The translations under genes and the position numbers were made by a program. The notes under the pieces are model-generated. The model ran no database searches and was not told the DNA's origin. It saw nothing but the letters and a program-made list of their open reading frames with translations. A stretch of DNA of 64,000 nt from Hemicordylus capensis (taxonomy: Eukaryota > Chordata > Lepidosauria > Squamata > Cordylidae): assembly GCF_027244095.1 (NCBI RefSeq), contig NC_069662.1, positions 13,356,501 to 13,420,500 on the forward strand. The letters run 5' to 3'. Each line of letters begins with the position of its first letter. Position 1 is the first letter of the stretch. Positions 55,498-64,000 of this stretch are shown here, in pieces.

Positions 55498-58400
55498 CTG
55501 TAATGCATAACAAAGACCTAGCTCCCCAAATACACAGATATTCTCCAACTGTCGTGAGATCTCTCAGTCCTCTCTGCGCCCAACATTCCACTGAGCATCT
55601 ACAAGGCATCTTTGCTCACAATAAGTCAAGGGAACTAGGCAAATAAGAACGTAGTTGAGCCAAGGTCCTAGAACATTAGTACTAGACATCAGGAAAAACA
55701 CATTAAGTATATGATATGGTTATCTGTCTTTCTAGCCCACTAAATAGATTCAGTTGAAAGATCCTTATACTTTTTTTACAGTTCAGCCAGCTTTTTCCAC
55801 CTCTGATCTATTAATACCTTGCTGGCCATGACAATGGCAGTCACCCCAGGTTTCTTAGCAGCAATGTTTATGTGTATTTGATCACAGACATTCCCCATCC
55901 TGGGTATCTCAAATGCTGCATAAAGTCTTTGGGATTTTCATACATGTATACAGATTGGCTTTACTTGCATATGTGAAAAACTGGGGAAAATATGGTGTCT
56001 TGCATGATGCACAGCTTTACACTCTACTTCAGGACTACCAAGCAAGTCTCAATGTTTTTCTGAAGTGGCAACTTAGGAACATAAGAAACTGCCTTCTGCT
56101 AAGTCAGACCATTGGTCCATCTAGCTCAGTATTGTCTATACAATGGCTTCTCCACTGGCAGTGGCTTCTCCAAGATTTCAGGCAGGAATCCCTCTCAGCC
56201 CTATCTTGGAGATGCCAGGGAGGGAACTTGGAACTTTATGCTCTTCCCAGAGTGGCTCCATCCCCTTAGGGAACTAGCTTACAATGCTCACATGTAGTCT
56301 CCCATTCAAATGCAGCCAGGGTGGACCCTGCTTAGCAAAGGGAACAATTTATGCTTGCGACCACAAGACCAGCTCTCCTCCTGCTTCTTATTTCCCCGCC
56401 ATTCATGACAACAGGGAAAACTGTGTAATGGTTATGTGGAGGATCGAGGCCTAGGCCTCTTGGTTTTTTGTAAGTAAGCCCTTGTAAATGAATTATATTA
56501 TTATTATTACATTTATATCCCGCTCTTCCTCCAAGGAGCCCAGAGCAGTGTACTACATACTTAAGTTTCTCTTTCACAACAACCCTGTGAAGTAGGCTAG
56601 GCTGAGAGAGAAGCGACTGGCCCAGAGTCACCCAGCTAGTATCATGGCTGAATGGGGATTTGAACTCAGGTCTCCCCGGTCCTAGTCCAGCACTCTAACC
56701 ACTACACCATGCTGGCTGATATTATTGCACTGATATTCCCCAAACCTCATTATTATTGTAAAATCTGCATGATCCCCACTGCACGTTAAGGTCATCTGAG
56801 GAGGTCCATCTTCAGTTACCACCAGCATATCTGGTGGTGACTCAGAGGCGGGCCTTCTCTATAACTGCTCCGGGGCTGTGGAATGCACTCCCAGCAGAAA
56901 TATGTAGTCTGAATTCATTGTTGGCCATCAGGAGAGCCCTTAAAACCTATCTGTTTGGCCTAGCCTTCCAGGATTTTAAAAATTGTTTTAAATGTTTTAA
57001 TAATGGTTTATATATATTTTTATAGTGGGTTTTTTTAAATTTTAACAGGTAATTGATTTTGGTTTTATTTTAATGTAAACTGCCTTGAGTCATTTTTGGA
57101 AGAGCGATACAGCAATGAAATCAGATAGATAGATAGATAATAGGATTTCTGTGTTAATTTAGCTGCAAAGATCCCTATGTTGCAAAGAGAACTGTCAGGT
57201 CAAAAGTTCATGGCTTCTGTTAAAGCGAGATTCAGTTAAAGATGATGCAATATATTGAGTTAATCTTGGATGGAAAAGGAACTTTGATATAATTGGTTGC
57301 ATTTTGTAAAATGAAGGGAACTTAAATTACACTGATTGGATTGTTTAAAAAACTGTTGGGGGAAATTATGTATAGGAGGGTTCAGAGAGTTAGTTAATCA
57401 GATCTGGAATCAGAAGAAGAAGGCAAGTTCAGTCTGTGGAACAGTCTTGGGAGTCAGTCACAGTTGAGCTTCGAAGAGCCTTGGACAAGCAGTCAGCGTG
57501 AGAGTTGAGTCTGGAGATCAGAGTGTGCAAGTCAGAGCTGAGAATCAGAAGGAAGACAAGCAGTGCAGTCAAGAAACTGCAAGTTGGAGAATCGTAGGAG
57601 CTGAGTCCAGCTGAAGATTTGCAATTGCTAGCACAGACCGAGAGAATCAGTGTTGTGGCTATAGCAATTACCAAAATTACTTATACGGAGTGGAGTCTCC
57701 CTGATAAGGGCTGAAAGCACAGAAGAACCATGCTGGATTGTACCCCAAGTCTGTAACTGTGACCAGGATCTGAGACTGCACTAGGAACAAATCAAATCAC
57801 TGCAAAGGCTGAGGTCAGAAGAAAAAAGGACTCTGAGCTAGGGACCAGTTTTAGACAGTTTAACTGGATGCACTTTCCTGCTCTCTTATTTATTCTTTTA
57901 TGCTCAAATAGTAACTGTTTTGTTTTCTAAGAGTTTCTGCTGTAGAAAGAAACTAAGCTAATGTTTTAACTTGACCAATTTTTTTTTTCAAAAGGAAACT
58001 TTCGTGTTGCATTTATAGAAGTTGTTTGTCTAATTATCTCCTCTCCATGCCTATAAGCCATTCTACTCTACTAAGAATTTTTTGTGGATTGGTGTTACAG
58101 CAAAGGTTGAAGGACTGTTTTAGCAGACACAGCCATAGCAAAGGAAAGTCTGCTTGGTGGTAGCGACAAAGAATGGATATCATGGGGCTGGTGGGACCTG
58201 TAGTCCTTCCACATGTGGTATCACACAGGTGGGATAGGCAGCCATTCTGCCACAGGTGGCTTCCATGCCTGCTGCTTCTGACCATCATTGGGGCTCTAGA
58301 AGGCTGTGCATCATGTTAGCCATTGCAAGGAGAGAGAGACATAAGTTCTATTTTTCCAATAAAAAGGGTTTTTTTCCTTTCCCCTCAGGCTAAAACCTGC

Positions 58401-61400
58401 TCACTAGGTCAGGGCTTCCCAACCTGTGGTACCTCAGGTGTTGCTGAACTACAACTCACATCATCCATGGCCACACTTTATGGTGGCTGGGGATGATGGG
58501 AGTTGTAGTTCAGCAGCATCCGGATTACCAGAGGTTGGGAATCTCTGCACGAGATGAATGTAGAATGGCCGATCTGGGCTAATGGAATAGGAAGAAAAGC
58601 CTCCCAGTGGAAAATTGTGTGGGCTGGATACATTCCAAAGGCCTTTCATTGCCTACCCCTGTTCAAAAGGTTGGATATTAGTAACTTAATTCATATAGTT
58701 ATCACAGAGAAAAGGGTTAGGGATTGGTGTAGGCCCCAATTAAAATAATCTCGAACTCCCCCCATTCCCCCCCACCCCCATGTAATAACCTTACATATTT
58801 ATGCTTACCAGTATGGATGGAAATGCTCCCTGCAGGGCACTGAGCACATTGGTCACAACATATTGGCTCCCCCTGCTGGACAATCCTGCTGTATCCAGGT
58901 TGGCAGCTCTCAACGCATGTGGACTGAGGAACTATCTAATGATAAACACAAGGACGAGTTTTGATGATGGAAATGAGGTGGTTTCTCTTGATTGCCATGA
59001 CTTGGATTCTTTCTGGCCTTTTTGCACAAGAAGCATTCAAAGTCTCCATTCATATGCTTGGTAGGAAATCTCTGATGGATGGCCTACTCTAGAAATTGGA
59101 AAGATGGAGGATGTCCCTGTTCATTCTGCGGGACATCATGGCACCATAAACCATGGCATTCCTCTGGGCTGCCTGGCCTGGTTGGGAATGTGGTGTAGAA
59201 TTTTGCCCTGGTTCTACTTGTATCTGGAAGGCAGGGGCAGAATGTGATTCTGGGAATGACTCTTCATCTTCCTCGTCATTGCACGAAGCATTCTCAGAGG
59301 GTTCCATTTTGTCCCCCATGCTGCTAGGCCTTACAGGGATTTGGAGTACAGAAAAGAGAGAGAAAGTTGGGTGTCATCAATACATTGATGGTACAGCTTC
59401 TATCGCTCTTTTCTATCTGACCTCAGAAATCTAGTATCTGCAAACTGTGATGGAATGGATGAGGACTAACAAGCAAAGAGTTAATCCAGACAGAACACAT
59501 ATACTTTGAGGCTGTGCACATGGGTAGCCTTTACCCCAGGTTCAAGGTTGGGAGCCTAGAGTGCCCACCTCCTGGAGGAATCCCCCAATGGACCGCCCTT
59601 GTCACACAGTGCATTGTGGGATTCCTGGAGTCTGTCCTTTACTCTTGCAGCCTCTGAATCATGGCGCTGCTTGCTACATCGGCCATTATGTTGGGTGAGT
59701 GGTGTGTCAAAGCAGGGATGGAGCTGGGCTTGTAGGGGGAAGGTAGGTATAATCCTGCCTCCCGCCCCCTATTCCCAACATTTTTTGGTCATGTGTTCGA
59801 CCTCTTCATGTCAGTCTGATCAGAGGAAACCTATCCAAGAGTGCTTATTCTGCCTGTTCTGGATAGGGTAGCACTCTATCTTGAACTTCTGGTTCAAAAT
59901 CAGGGGGTGTTTCTGGATCTGGGCCTGCCCCTGGATGGCCAGCTTAAAACTGTATATTGGGGTCTTCTTGCACAGCAAACACCACTCCTTTTTGCCCTGA
60001 TTCCACTGAAATTAAAACCAAAAGCTAATTACCATATTTGGAAAAGATTTAATTTTGGATTTAAATGTGCTGGATTTTGGACTAGTAATCCTTATCAAGG
60101 TATTGATGTTAATCCTTTGTAATCAAGGATTACAAGGTAATCAAGAATTACTAGGGAGGAATTACCTCCTTGTAAGGATGTCCCACAAGTGACACAGGCA
60201 GTGAACATGTGCCACAGGCAGAAAGGATAGTGGAAAGTTCCATTTCAGCTTGGCAAGTACTCATGTTTGTATGACAAAGGGCTCAGATTATTCAGTGGCA
60301 TTTAAGGCATAAGGGACAAGAGACAGCCAAGAAAGACCATGCAGGAAATATCTCAGGTTTGACTTCCCAAGGACATGAACAGTAGCATCTACCTGTTTAT
60401 CCCTAACCCTAATTCAAACATTTATCATTCAATTAAAATAATTATTATACCTTATTAAACTTCTGATTCCACACAATTACGCTTCCATTAATGGTCAGTT
60501 CTTTGCCTACAGGAGCATGGGAGTCCACACTTCCAACTCGTAATCTCTGGAAAGACCCATTGGGGAATGTGACCATGTTGATGATATCATAACCAGTTGC
60601 CAGATCCCTATTTTCATCAAAAACCCATTCTTCCCCAGCACCATTGTTAAAATGGATGTTTCTCAGAAATGAGTGAAGCTAGTAGGATTAGAGATGTACA
60701 GATTAGGTCATGCACGGTGTGGAAACCTCAGCTTCCAGACACAGCTTCCGGAGAGAGGTTCTAAAAAGCCATGCATTACCTGCCATGACTGAATTTGCAA
60801 GGAATTCCAGCTGTTTGCAGCTTGCAGTGTTTTCAGTTTCAATCTCAATGAATCCATGGCATGGAAAGCATGTGCTACAGCATAAACCGCATTGTAGATA
60901 CTGTAGCTCTGGCCAGACATTTCCATATCAATCACAGTTCCAGGGAGGTTTCTCAGTTTTTCCTTCCCGGTGCAGTTTTCCTGTTTTGGTGCATATAGGT
61001 TATATATTGGGAGCAAACAGAGAAATGCACTGAACCAGAACTGATGGATGAAATCTACCTTAGACTGATAAGGATTTATGCTCTCAAGGAAGTTCTGAAA
61101 TCCTGGAACCCTATTCATGTGGAGTTGGAAGGACAGAGTGCCATTGAGGGATCTTACTGGGAACTTATTCCAAGGAAACACAGTTGTGAAATCCCATTGA
61201 GCAGTTGTGATCCAAACCCTCTCCAGTGGAAGCATCAATTGAAATTCATGAACTTCTAGATCTATTTGTATACCTGACATGAATTGAATATCTCCGTAGG
61301 CAAGGATCACATTGATTTTATTGTACAAGCTGAGAATACTGCCTATCTTTAACAGGATGTTAAGAAGAGATTCACTGAATGTGTGAATCATCACTGATGG

Positions 61401-62297
61401 AACCAGTTGTGTCAAAGCAATACAAATGTTGCTCTGGAGGAGTCTCAGTCTCAGAGTTTGAAGAAATGTCCCTCCACTGTCATCATCTGATATGAGAAGG
61501 CCAATCCAATTCCATCTGAAATGCTTTAGTAACTGCACAATCCCAACATACTGAGGATTTTCAACTGGAATCATCCGTAAGAAAAAAGGGAACCGACTTT
61601 TATCACTCAACCGACTTATTAGCCATAACTGAGCTAATAAGAAATGAAACATACTTTTAAATACATACCCTGTATGTATACATATACATATACATATACA
61701 CATAAATACATATACATACATACATACCCTGCTAACTGGGCAAAGAGGCACCTTTTACCGTGGTGATTCTCTTTATTTAGCAGGGGGAGAGTAACTGGCC
61801 CTATCCACCCCCAGCACAGGACCTCCAGTGACTGTTGCTGGTGTCTATCTTATGTTTCTTTTTAGAATGTGAGCCCTTTGGGGACAGGGTTCCATCTTAT
61901 TTGTTTGTTATTTCTCTGTGTAAACCGCCCTGAGCCATTTTTGGAAGGGCGGTATAGAAATCAAATTATTATTATTATTTCTTGTTTACACAGTCAGACA
62001 GGTGTTATTGACCAGTTTGTTTTATCCAGACATCGAGTCCTTCCCAAGGACCTGGGATGGCTGAATTTTATTGTTAATTGTTATAGATATCATCGCAGAA
62101 TATAGGCTGTTCCCAGTAAAGCTGCTTTTTGTAATTGGCTGATGGTGATTTCTATGGCCCCTATGGTGTTGAGGTGCTCTTCAAGGTCTTTTGGAACTGC
62201 ACCCAGGGCACCAATTACCACTGGGATTATTTTGGTCTTTTTCTGCCACAGCCTTTCAATTTCAATTTGTAGATCTTTGTATTTTGTGATTTTTTTC

Positions 62298-62342
<45 letters not shown>

Positions 62343-63529
62343 ATGTATCACACTCTTCTTGAACAAAATGACTGCTTCAGTTAATGGAATGGGATCACCC
62401 ATGATAGGCCAAATTGTATTACATGACTAGAAAACACTTGTAGGTTCACCCTGGGAGAGTCTTCTATCCAAGAGGGTAGAGAAGTTCATTTATTCATGGT
62501 TTAAACAACTGTAATCAGTGGCGTAACTACCATGCAGTGGGAGGGGGGACAAATGTCTCTGGGCCGGATGCAAATGGGCTCCTGGGCACACCCTCAGTTC
62601 GCAGGGCACCCACTGAACCCCCTGCATTGATGTTCTGATGCCAGTGCAAGGGTCATGAGCAGCTTCAAAACTTGGAAGCATCACATTCCCCAGTAGGTGG
62701 GTTGGGGGCAGACAGTGGGGATGCCAGGTAGTGGCAACATGGGCCACAAGGGTGCAGGTGGAGAGGGGCCATTCCCAACCTTCCTGTACTTTCCAGTAAA
62801 CAATTCTTTGTTTCCTAAAGACTGCATTGTCAGCCTACCTTTCAGTTGGCTTATGAGATCACCTGGCATTCTGTATTTGTGTGTGTTTGTCCCTATCAAC
62901 TTCATAATACTTGGGCCAATATGAACCAAATCAGGTACAGTTGTAGGGACACATAGAAATATGTCAATGATGTCATTTGTGATGATATCATCCTACCCCA
63001 TTCAAGATGGCAGACACGTGAACGCTTGAGGCCAAGTGGGCAAACTTGCGGATTCTCTAACCGATTTCACCCAAATTCAGTACAACTGTAGTGAGTGAAA
63101 CATAGGGACACCTCAAAGGTATAGATTGTAATGATGTCATTCACCCCAATCCAAGATGGTGGAAGGGATAGTGAAAGTAAAGTAGGCAGATTAGTTCTTA
63201 CTAGAATAACTTGTATCTCTATGAATTGTCATACCTGTGAAATCTGGTAAGTACTTAAGATGTTGGCCATCTGGATGGAATTTTCAGAAGTCAGTCCACC
63301 AATAGCAACCATGAGCTTCTTCTTCTCTCTGCCACAGTTATAATTGATGGGATTCCCCTGTTCCGTGAAGAGCAGATCCAGAGTGTTCTGGTAGGTGTTC
63401 CTTGGATTAAAATAGTTGTCATAGATTTTTGATCCCAGTGTGTTGTTGGGTAAGAGGTGGGCATTTTTGTTGACCTCTTTCAGAGCAAAGACAAAGGCAA
63501 AGATATGCTGGTAGTTTTTTGTCATTATC
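54587..63529 (-). CDS. Vomeronasal type-2 receptor, gene C (exons 2-6; exon 1 outside the window)
   Basis: Third V2R, on the same strand as gene B and its nearest relative here. The exons in coding order are 63529-63235, about 61628-60780, 60678-60451, 58935-58809 and 55497-54587. Exon 1 is not found between 63530 and 64000, so the gene runs off the right edge. The marks are [51 protein letters not shown] and [12 protein letters not shown]. From the ancestral exon 3 acceptor (exon start 61633) the frame meets stops at once, because the first codons were replaced by a piece 4 nt shorter. A CAG acceptor 5 nt further in (exon start 61628) restores the frame with a net loss of 9 nt. The gene is thus either active with an altered N-lobe loop or a young pseudogene. 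Exons 2, 4, 5 and 6 are clean. Confidence 0.87.
56073..56380 (-). mobile_element. 5S-rRNA-related SINE, copy 4 (gene C intron 5)
   Basis: gctaagcagggtccaccctg and catttgaatgggagactaca on the minus strand give the clearest 5S-like match of the four copies. Confidence 0.77.
56493..56719 (-). mobile_element. tRNA-derived SINE (Sauria-SINE type), full-length-looking
   Basis: On the minus strand: gccagcatggtgtagtggtt, aggaccggggagacctgagt, aaatccccattcagccatga and gagcgggatataaatgtaat. It has both polymerase III boxes and the full body. Confidence 0.8.
56790..57141 (+). mobile_element. LINE 3' end in intron 5 of gene C
   Basis: It reads [20 protein letters not shown] and [14 protein letters not shown], the C-terminal end of the LINE ORF2. 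The tail aaactgccttgagtcatttt and GATA repeats follow. Confidence 0.75.
57142..58409. other. Intron 5 of gene C, unclassified
   Basis: A purine-rich piece (57360-57860) may be an old retroelement end, without proof. 58560-58740 is homologous to intron 5 of gene B near 37780-37890 (aaaggcctttcattgcct). Confidence 0.35.
58410..58547. mobile_element. hAT-type MITE (foldback) in intron 5 of gene C
   Basis: Ends cagggcttcccaacctg and aggttgggaatctctg; flanks cactaggt and cacgagat agree at 6 of 8. The interior inverted words gaactacaactcacatcatc and gatgatgggagttgtagttc form a hairpin. A relative (ctacagctcccataatccc) occurs near 30790-30850. Confidence 0.75.
58809..58935 (-). CDS. V2R gene C exon 5 (cysteine-rich linker)
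   Basis: 127 bp, [20 protein letters not shown] then [19 protein letters not shown]. Acceptor cattag, donor gtaagc. Confidence 0.95.
59080..60010 (+). mobile_element. LINE remnant in intron 4 of gene C
   Basis: It reads [11 protein letters not shown] (near 59310) and [17 protein letters not shown] (YIDG in place of YVDD), then [20 protein letters not shown] (near 59905). It is the orthologous insertion to that in gene B, without the later transposons. Confidence 0.78.
60451..60678 (-). CDS. V2R gene C exon 4
   Basis: 228 bp, [20 protein letters not shown] through [10 protein letters not shown], with acceptor actag and donor gtataa. The intron separating it from exon 3 is only 101 bp. Confidence 0.95.
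60780..61628 (-). CDS. V2R gene C exon 3 (shifted acceptor)
   Basis: With the shifted acceptor it reads [20 protein letters not shown] and remains open to LQIQSWQ (283 codons). The donor is gtaatg. The usual LSYG.FDPILSD start is disrupted; LSDK.. onward aligns with gene B. Confidence 0.82.
61675..61730 (+). repeat. (TACATA)n-like microsatellite
   Basis: tatacatatacatatacata and similar, just upstream of gene C exon 3 on the coding strand. Confidence 0.85.
61735..61975 (+). mobile_element. LINE-derived 3' repeat in intron 2 of gene C
   Basis: aagaggcaccttttaccgtg, agcagggggagagtaactgg and gtgagccctttggggacagg, ending in the aaccgccctgagccattttt tail. The same family occurs at 13590-13800 and 14450-14705. 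Confidence 0.6.
62297..62341 (+). repeat. (ATT)n microsatellite
   Basis: Fifteen ATT units in intron 2 of gene C. Confidence 0.95.
62516..62785 (+). mobile_element. hAT Tip100-type left terminus fragment
   Basis: It starts cagtggcgtaactaccatg, close to the terminus of the 4182 element, then a G-rich subterminal part. No right terminus was recognised, so the end is approximate. Confidence 0.5.
62900..63180 (-). repeat. Irregular tandem family, reversed copy (gene C intron 2)
   Basis: gggccaatatgaaccaaatc, ggtacagttgtagggaca, tacaactgtag and ccaagatggtgg recur twice, in the opposite orientation to 37100-37665. Confidence 0.55.
63235..63529 (-). CDS. V2R gene C exon 2
   Basis: It reads [20 protein letters not shown] through [10 protein letters not shown], with acceptor tgcag and donor gtatga. 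It is the first coding exon of gene C visible here. Confidence 0.93.
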
Positions 63530-64000
63530 CTGCATTAGACATATCGATATAATCTTACAAATACATATTAGAGAAAGAAGTGCTAATCATGTACATAACA
63601 TTCTAGTTGCAGACTTCAAAGAGCATATAATGGAAAGCCTTGAAGTGCTGCTGTGTTTTGTTTTGTTTTCTGACTGAGAAATTCAGGCAAAACAACTTTC
63701 CCCATTATAGGGATACAGTCACTGGGAAAAAGCTTCTCCTATTGGATTTGTGCTCATTGTGCAGCTGTAACAGATGGTTGCAATGTCAGCATTAGGAGAA
63801 ACTGAGGGGAGCACAGAAGGGGCAAAATGCCCTACATGGGCAAGTTCTGTCACACACATTAGCTTTCTGAAACAGAAATGGTGAGCAAACTACTTGTCTG
63901 AGGGGGTGCCTGCTTCCTTGCCCCGACATGGAAGTCCCCTTGATCACACTGAAGCCACCCTTGGACAGCTACCTTTTAATTTCTAACACTGCTACACTGA
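63530..64000. other. Intron 1 of gene C to the right edge
   Basis: The first 200 bp resemble intron 1 of gene B, then the similarity stops before any exon 1. The exon must lie further right or be lost. Confidence 0.5.

Noticed and set aside
62142-62342. Frame ending in poly-Tyr
   Set aside because: Translation of an (ATT)n microsatellite.
63530-64000. Exon 1 of gene C
   Set aside because: I searched the minus strand for a signal peptide ending before gtaagt. Intron 1 similarity to gene B fades, and no leader peptide follows inside the window.
1-64000. CRISPR arrays, bacterial operons or prokaryotic regulatory sites
   Set aside because: The window is clearly vertebrate; regular repeats seen are microsatellites or transposon ends.

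Overview
The window is vertebrate nuclear DNA, most likely from a squamate reptile (lizard or snake). It holds part of a cluster of vomeronasal type-2 receptor (V2R) genes, the pheromone-receptor family of class C GPCRs that is expanded in squamates. The V2R exons sit in a dense background of CR1/L2-type LINEs, tRNA- and 5S-derived SINEs and many hAT-type DNA transposons. I saw no bacterial-style genes, no CRISPR array and no clearly readable retrovirus.

Layout. 1-4173: unique to low-complexity DNA, a long perfect-looking hairpin, a hAT-like MITE and a deletion-derivative hAT end. 4182-10622: a nearly whole 6.4-kb hAT (Tip100/ZMYM1-like) transposon flanked by a perfect 8-bp target duplication, with an open transposase reading frame of more than 650 codons. 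12495-28062 (+): V2R gene A, six exons, reading open from signal peptide to stop (872 aa by my splice choices). Its introns hold several SINEs, LINEs and foldback hAT copies, including a CR1 LINE 5' half split by a foldback transposon. 28063-35187: the intergenic gap between two tail-to-tail receptor genes. 35188-46922 (-): V2R gene B, six exons, also open throughout (870 aa), with a GC instead of GT donor after exon 3. 47000-54586: spacer with repeats. 54587-63529 (-): V2R gene C, exons 2 to 6; exon 1 must lie beyond the right edge. Exon 3 of gene C has lost its ancestral acceptor frame, but a CAG five bases downstream restores the frame.

How the genes relate. All three receptors have the same six-exon plan and intron phases: exon 1 signal peptide, exons 2-4 extracellular Venus-flytrap domain, exon 5 cysteine-rich linker, exon 6 seven-helix domain. 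Genes B and C are tandem duplicates: same strand, the same LINE remnant in intron 4, and almost identical seven-helix exons, while their ligand-binding exons differ clearly. Gene A is the opposite-facing, more distant paralogue. Each would work as a separate chemoreceptor in vomeronasal neurons; nothing suggests co-transcription.

The most notable non-gene signal is a set of palindromic (foldback) hAT-like elements with TAGGG-type ends. Two copies have perfect 8-bp target duplications and others are eroded or nested. No new enzymatic system is evident; the unusual points are splice-site changes in host receptors and the layered transposon archaeology.
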